10,263 nt of DNA from an uncultured Solirubrobacterales bacterium (GTDB lineage Bacteria > Actinomycetota > Thermoleophilia > Solirubrobacterales > Solirubrobacteraceae). Below, piece by piece: positions 7,024-10,263 of the stretch. The stretch's first letter is position 1. Every line of letters begins with the position of its first letter. Location of the stretch: positions 1 through 10,263 of the forward strand of contig CAJBIG010000252.1 of assembly GCA_903953065.1 (NCBI GenBank), read 5' to 3'. The notes below the pieces were generated by a model. The model had not been told where the DNA came from. It made no database searches and saw nothing but the letters and a program-made list of their open reading frames with translations. The position numbers and the translations under genes were made by a program.

Positions 7024-7848
7024 TCAGTCGCCGGAGGCAGCGACGGCGCGGTAAAGCTCGTTTGCACTTAGCCCCGTCAGCCCGGCGATGACGGTTGCTG
7101 CAGGGCGCGGCTTGGCGCCGGCTGCAACAAGCTCACGAACGGCGTGCTCGGCGCTTGCGCGGTCGCCGCTGCCGGCCTCCGCTGCTCCGATAACCAGCAC
7201 CACCTCGCCCTTGGGTGCGGCCGCCGCGTAGCGCCCCGCCAGTTCGGCGGCGCTGCCGCGAACGACCTCCTCGAAACGCTTCGTCATCTCGCGGCAGAGC
7301 GCCACCGGCCGCTCGGCGTCGAGTTCAGCAAGCAGAGCGAGAGTCGCCCCGGCGCGGCGCGGCGACTCGAAGGCAACGACCGTCTCAGCATTCTCAAGCA
7401 GCTCAAGCAGCTCGCCACGTTTGCGCGGCAGGAAGCCAACGAAGCGCCAATGCTCGGAGGGCAGGCCCGAGGCGACCAGCGCAGTCAGCACCGAGCTTGG
7501 TCCAGGCAGCACCTCTACCGTCAGCTCCGCCGCCAGCGCCGCCTGCAGCAGCACGAAGCCCGGGTCGCTCACCAGCGGCGTGCCAGCGTCGCTGACAAGG
7601 GCGACGGTCTCGCCACCGGCGATCCGTGAAATCAGCGCCGGCGTCGCGCGCTTCTCTGCGTGCTCGTCGTAGCGCACGCGCGGCGTCGTGATCTCATAGC
7701 GATCAAGCAGAACCTTGGTTGTTCGCGTGTCCTCGCAGGCAATTACGTCGGCGCTGCGCAAGGCCTCAACGGCCCGAAGCGTGATGTCTTCAAGGTTGCC
7801 GATCGGTGTTGGGCAGATGACCAGCCGCCCAGCTGCGGCCGAGCTCAC
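7024..7848 (-). CDS. rsmI: 16S rRNA (cytidine-1402 2'-O)-methyltransferase RsmI
   Basis: A 274-aa SAM-dependent tetrapyrrole-methylase-fold enzyme that adds the 2'-O-methyl group of C1402 in 16S rRNA, in the decoding centre. Diagnostic motifs are CPTPIGNLEDITLRAVEAL (12-30), CEDTRTTKVLLDRY, YDEHAEKRA, and the Gly-rich SAM-site loop SDAGTPLVSDPG (86-97). These are followed by LPGPSSVLTALVASGLP, RFVGFLPRK, FESPRR and LCREMTKRFEE. Length is normal for the family. It starts at GTG (7848-7846), whose bases overlap the ROK kinase stop (GTGA), so the two are co-translated. The gene converges with the phosphoramidate-type operon, leaving 6 nt between stop codons. It has no evident functional link to that operon. 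Confidence 0.96.
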   Translation of the reverse strand: MSSAAAGRLVICPTPIGNLEDITLRAVEALRSADVIACEDTRTTKVLLDRYEITTPRVRYDEHAEKRATPALISRIAGGETVALVSDAGTPLVSDPGFVLLQAALAAELTVEVLPGPSSVLTALVASGLPSEHWRFVGFLPRKRGELLELLENAETVVAFESPRRAGATLALLAELDAERPVALCREMTKRFEEVVRGSAAELAGRYAAAAPKGEVVLVIGAAEAGSGDRASAEHAVRELVAAGAKPRPAATVIAGLTGLSANELYRAVAASGD

Positions 7849-8813
7849 CGCTGCGCCAACTGCTCGAAGGCCAAGACCGCCCCGCCAATCACGCCGGCGT
7901 CGGCACCAAACTCGGCTGGCACGACGGAGAGGTTGGCGCCAAGCGAGGCCAACGCATCCCGCTCGACGACCTCACGAGCCGGCGCGAGCAGCAGGTCACC
8001 GGCGGCGATTGCGCCGCCGCCGACGACGATCAGCTGCGGGTTGAAGATGTTTGCGACCGAAACCATCCCCTGCCCCAGCCGCCTGCCAACTTCGACGATC
8101 GCTGCGATCGACGCCGCGTCGCCGTCGTGAGCTAGCTCGGTGACCAGCGCTCCTGTTACCTCGCGCCCTTCGGCAGCGGCCGCCGCAAGCGCCGAGTCGG
8201 GGCTCGCGTCAACCGCCCGCTGGCCGGCACGGCCGATCGCATCGCCTGACGCGTACCACTCGAAGTGGCCGTGGCCGCCGCAGCTGCATTGCTCGCCGTC
8301 CTGCTCAACCACCATGTGGCCGAACTCGGCGCCGCCACCGCTGCTGCCGCGAACAAGGCCGCCGTTGGCGACGATGCCGCCGCCGATCCCAGTTCCAACG
8401 GTCAGCATCACCGCGTCGCTCGCACCCTTCGCGGCGCCGTGGAGCCACTCGGCCAGCATCGAGGTGTTGCCGTCGTTGTCGACCGCGACCGGCACGCCGA
8501 GCCGCTCCCCCATCAAAGCTTCAAACGGCACGCCGGTCAGCGGCAGGTGCGGCGAGGCCGCGATCATCCCGGTCTTGGAGTCGAGGATGCCCGCGACCCC
8601 AAACCCGACGCCGCAAACTTCACCTGGTGCGGCCTCGAGCGCCTCATCGACCATCTCGGCGAGCCGATCTAGCAGCTCGCCAGCGTCGTCGACATCGGTC
8701 GATTGCTGAACGCGGTGCAGCACCCCGAGCGACTCGTCGACAACGCCGACGAGCATCTTTGTCCCCCCGAGATCAACGCCAATTGCGCAGTTAGCCGCCA
8801 CAGCCGCCACCAT
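7845..8813 (-). CDS. ROK-family sugar kinase (probable glucokinase)
   Basis: A 322-aa ASKHA-fold kinase, most likely phosphorylating glucose or a related hexose with ATP. Seen: phosphate-1 motif IGVDLGGTK (11-19), catalytic Asp114 in VDNDGN, LTVGTGIGGGI and the ROK signature starting GAEFGHMVV (His166). The zinc motif is normally H...CxCGxxGCxE; here it reads CSCGGHGHFE, so His183 replaces the third Cys while His166, Cys176, Cys178 and Glu185 are kept. There is no N-terminal helix-turn-helix, so this is a kinase and not a ROK repressor. Closely related ROK enzymes act on N-acetylmannosamine, fructose or polyphosphate-dependent glucose phosphorylation, so the exact substrate is open. The start is ATG 8813-8811, only 7 nt from the divergent LCP gene. 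Confidence 0.9.
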   Translation of the reverse strand: MVAAVAANCAIGVDLGGTKMLVGVVDESLGVLHRVQQSTDVDDAGELLDRLAEMVDEALEAAPGEVCGVGFGVAGILDSKTGMIAASPHLPLTGVPFEALMGERLGVPVAVDNDGNTSMLAEWLHGAAKGASDAVMLTVGTGIGGGIVANGGLVRGSSGGGAEFGHMVVEQDGEQCSCGGHGHFEWYASGDAIGRAGQRAVDASPDSALAAAAAEGREVTGALVTELAHDGDAASIAAIVEVGRRLGQGMVSVANIFNPQLIVVGGGAIAAGDLLLAPAREVVERDALASLGANLSVVPAEFGADAGVIGGAVLAFEQLAQR

Positions 8814-8820
8814 ACCGGCA

Positions 8821-9960
8821 GTGTCACCCGACCCTCGAAAGCCGAGCGGGCCGCCGGAGCGCGACCCAACCGCCGCTTACAACGTCTACCGCTCGCGCCC
8901 GCGCGCACGACCGACCGAGCCGCCCGAGCCGGCGGGGAAGGCGCCACGACAACCACGCCAGCCACGACCACCAGGCCCTTCGCGCCAGCCGCGTCAAGCG
9001 CGCGTCAAGCGCCAGCGCAAGAAGTGGACGCTGCGACGGATCATCAAGACTGTCGTCCTTGCCGTGATCGGCTGGGTCCTGCTGAGCTTCGTGATCTTCC
9101 TCTTCAGCGCCCAGTTCCTCCAAGATCAAGTTGACAGCAAAGCGAAAGCGGCGCTAAACCAGCCAGGCCTGCCGATCATCTCTCCGACCAATGTTCTGAT
9201 CCTCGGCTCCGACCTGCGCGCCAAAGGAACAAAGGAGCCAGGCGCCGCGACCTCGGGCCCAAGCCGCTCCGACTCGATTCAGCTGATGCGCGTCGGCGGC
9301 GGGCACGGATCGAAGCTCTCGATTCCGCGTGACACCGTCGTCGACATTCCCGGCTACGGGCTGAACAAGGTCAACGCGGCCTTCGCCTTCGGCGGCGCCG
9401 CACTCTCAATACGCACGCTGCGCTCCTACCTCGGGATCGAAATCAACCACGTGATCGTCGTCAACTTCGACAAGTTCCCCGACCTGATCGACTCGATGGG
9501 CGGGATCGACTTCACCGGCGGCTGCGTGATCTCGAAGATCAACGGCGGCTTTGCCAACGGCGGCTACACGCTGCGACTTAAGGCGGGGACAAACCACATC
9601 GACGGCAAGCAGGCGCTGGCGCTGGCGCGGACGCGAAAGAACGAGTGCAACTCCTCCTACAACGATCTGACGCGCGTCGTCAACCAGCAAAAGATCATCA
9701 GCGCGATGCGCTCGCGGCTCCATTCGCCGTTCGGTTTCATCCGCTGGCCATTTATCGCGTGGAGCGCGCCACAGACGATCTCCTCCGACATGGGGGCAGC
9801 AGGGCTGATGGGTCTGGCGGCGACGATCGGCGTCTCGGGCGGCGGCTCGCCCGCAGTGCTCAAGCCCGACGGAGCGGTGACGCTGCCGGACGGTGGCGCC
9901 GGCCTAACGGTAAGCCCGGCCTCTCGCGAGCGCCAGGTACAGAAGTTCTTGGACGGCTAG
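8821..9960 (+). CDS. LytR-CpsA-Psr (LCP) family cell-wall glycopolymer ligase
   Basis: A 379-aa type II membrane protein. LCP enzymes move lipid-linked glycopolymers (teichoic acid, capsule, arabinogalactan) onto peptidoglycan outside the membrane. Residues 1-72 form a Pro/Arg-rich cytoplasmic tail with YNVYRSRPRAR (20-30); a membrane helix spans ~74-97. The LCP domain follows: NVLILGSDLR (Asp131), SRSDSIQLM (Arg149, Asp151), LSIPRDTVVDIPGYG (Arg170, Asp171), NKVNAAFAFGG, ARTRK and NDLTRVVNQQ (Asp282, Arg285). These match the pyrophosphate and metal-binding residues of the family. The only two cysteines, Cys235 and Cys276, are extracellular and could form a disulfide. GTG 8821 is chosen because it precedes the YNVYRSRP segment and no better start with a clear ribosome-binding site is seen. 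It could anchor a glycan decorated by the left-hand operon, but that is speculation. Confidence 0.93.
   Translation: MSPDPRKPSGPPERDPTAAYNVYRSRPRARPTEPPEPAGKAPRQPRQPRPPGPSRQPRQARVKRQRKKWTLRRIIKTVVLAVIGWVLLSFVIFLFSAQFLQDQVDSKAKAALNQPGLPIISPTNVLILGSDLRAKGTKEPGAATSGPSRSDSIQLMRVGGGHGSKLSIPRDTVVDIPGYGLNKVNAAFAFGGAALSIRTLRSYLGIEINHVIVVNFDKFPDLIDSMGGIDFTGGCVISKINGGFANGGYTLRLKAGTNHIDGKQALALARTRKNECNSSYNDLTRVVNQQKIISAMRSRLHSPFGFIRWPFIAWSAPQTISSDMGAAGLMGLAATIGVSGGGSPAVLKPDGAVTLPDGGAGLTVSPASRERQVQKFLDG
8991..9012 (+). repeat. Perfect 11-nt tandem duplication in the LCP tail
   Basis: The 11-mer GCGTCAAGCGC occurs twice back to back (8991-9001 and 9002-9012). It lies in the codons for PRQARVKRQ, just before the membrane helix of the LCP protein. 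The unit is not a multiple of three, so gain or loss of one copy would shift the reading frame. Confidence 0.8.
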
Positions 9961-9963
9961 GGA

Positions 9964-10263
9964 TCAGTCCTTCGAGCTGGACGGCGGCGGCTTCGGCTTC
10001 TTATCTTCGCTCTTAGCCTTCGGCTTCAGGTCGCTCTTGGGCGCATCGCCTGACGAGGATTCCGACTTCGCCTTCGCCTTCTCGGCGGTCTTCGCATCGT
10101 GCTTGTCGGCACCCTCTTTGGCCGAGGCTTCGAGCTCGCGGTTGCGCCGCTTCGTGCCGTAGTCGGTGTTGTGGAAGCCCTTGCCTTTGAAGTGGATCGC
10201 GACCGGGTGGAATACGCGCTCGACCGGAACGCCGGTCTCGGGGTCGACAGTGAGTGCATCGTC
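9964..10263 (-). CDS. FmdB-family regulatory/zinc-ribbon-like protein, C-terminal part
   Basis: The 5' end lies beyond the right edge; 99 codons are visible, ending at TGA 9966-9964. The segment VERVFHPVAIHFKGKGFHNTDYG is split here as VERVFHPVAIHFKG and KGFHNTDYG; it matches the conserved C-terminal half of the FmdB putative regulatory domain (small proteins often starting MPTYEYRC). It is followed by KRRNREL and a ~60-residue low-complexity tail rich in Lys, Ser, Ala and Pro, common in actinobacterial members. Where FmdB proteins usually have a second CxxC pair (about TVCPECGG), this one reads TVDPETGVP, with no cysteine. The first pair, if any, is outside the window. The cellular role of this family is not well defined. 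It converges on the LCP gene with 3 nt between stops. Confidence 0.85.
   Translation of the reverse strand, partial: DDALTVDPETGVPVERVFHPVAIHFKGKGFHNTDYGTKRRNRELEASAKEGADKHDAKTAEKAKAKSESSSGDAPKSDLKPKAKSEDKKPKPPPSSSKD

Noticed and set aside
7018..7033. Small inverted repeat CGGCG-6 nt-CGCCG between the operon end and rsmI, considered as a terminator
   Set aside because: Only a 5-bp stem with no T tract, and it runs into the rsmI coding end; such GC stems are common by chance here.

Overview
The window is dense, high-GC bacterial DNA with almost no intergenic space. It most resembles a high-GC Gram-positive actinobacterium, perhaps of the Thermoleophilia/Solirubrobacterales type. The grounds are base composition, GTG starts, a membrane-anchored LCP protein with a Pro/Arg-rich cytoplasmic tail containing YNVYRSRP, and an FmdB-type protein with a Lys-rich tail. 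The lineage is an inference; no rRNA or other marker is present.

Positions 49-7017 (+ strand) form one tightly packed six-gene operon. Five genes are joined by 4-nt, 1-nt or 7-nt junctions, and a possible seventh, upstream gene overlaps the first. In order: (1) a ~1010-aa fusion of a degenerate nucleotidyltransferase domain to a PEP-synthase-like ATP-grasp/swivelling-His enzyme of the L-glutamine kinase type; (2) a class I glutamine amidotransferase-like hydrolase; (3) an intact LicC/Cj1416-like nucleotidyltransferase; (4) a CDP-glycerol glycerophosphotransferase-family protein; (5) a 152-aa protein I cannot assign; (6) a formyltransferase-fold protein. Genes 1-3 match the three-enzyme set known from Campylobacter jejuni capsule biosynthesis (Cj1418 glutamine kinase, Cj1416 phosphoglutamine cytidylyltransferase, Cj1417 gamma-glutamyl-CDP-amidate hydrolase). 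That set converts glutamine, ATP and CTP into cytidine diphosphoramidate. The most exciting reading is therefore a phosphoramidate (P-N bond) pathway in an actinobacterium. Gene 4 would be the likely transferase using the CDP-activated group, and genes 5 and 6 would be tailoring or accessory functions. The product and acceptor are unknown.

Positions 7024-8813 (- strand) carry a two-gene housekeeping unit: a ROK-family sugar kinase followed, with a 4-nt GTGA overlap, by the 16S rRNA methyltransferase RsmI. It converges on the operon with a 6-nt gap.

Positions 8821-9960 (+ strand) encode a LytR-CpsA-Psr protein, which attaches glycopolymers to the cell wall. It starts only 7 nt from the divergent ROK start. 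At the right edge (9964-10263, - strand) is the C-terminal part of an FmdB-family protein. No tRNA, rRNA, CRISPR array, insertion sequence or gene-free stretch over 300 bases was seen.
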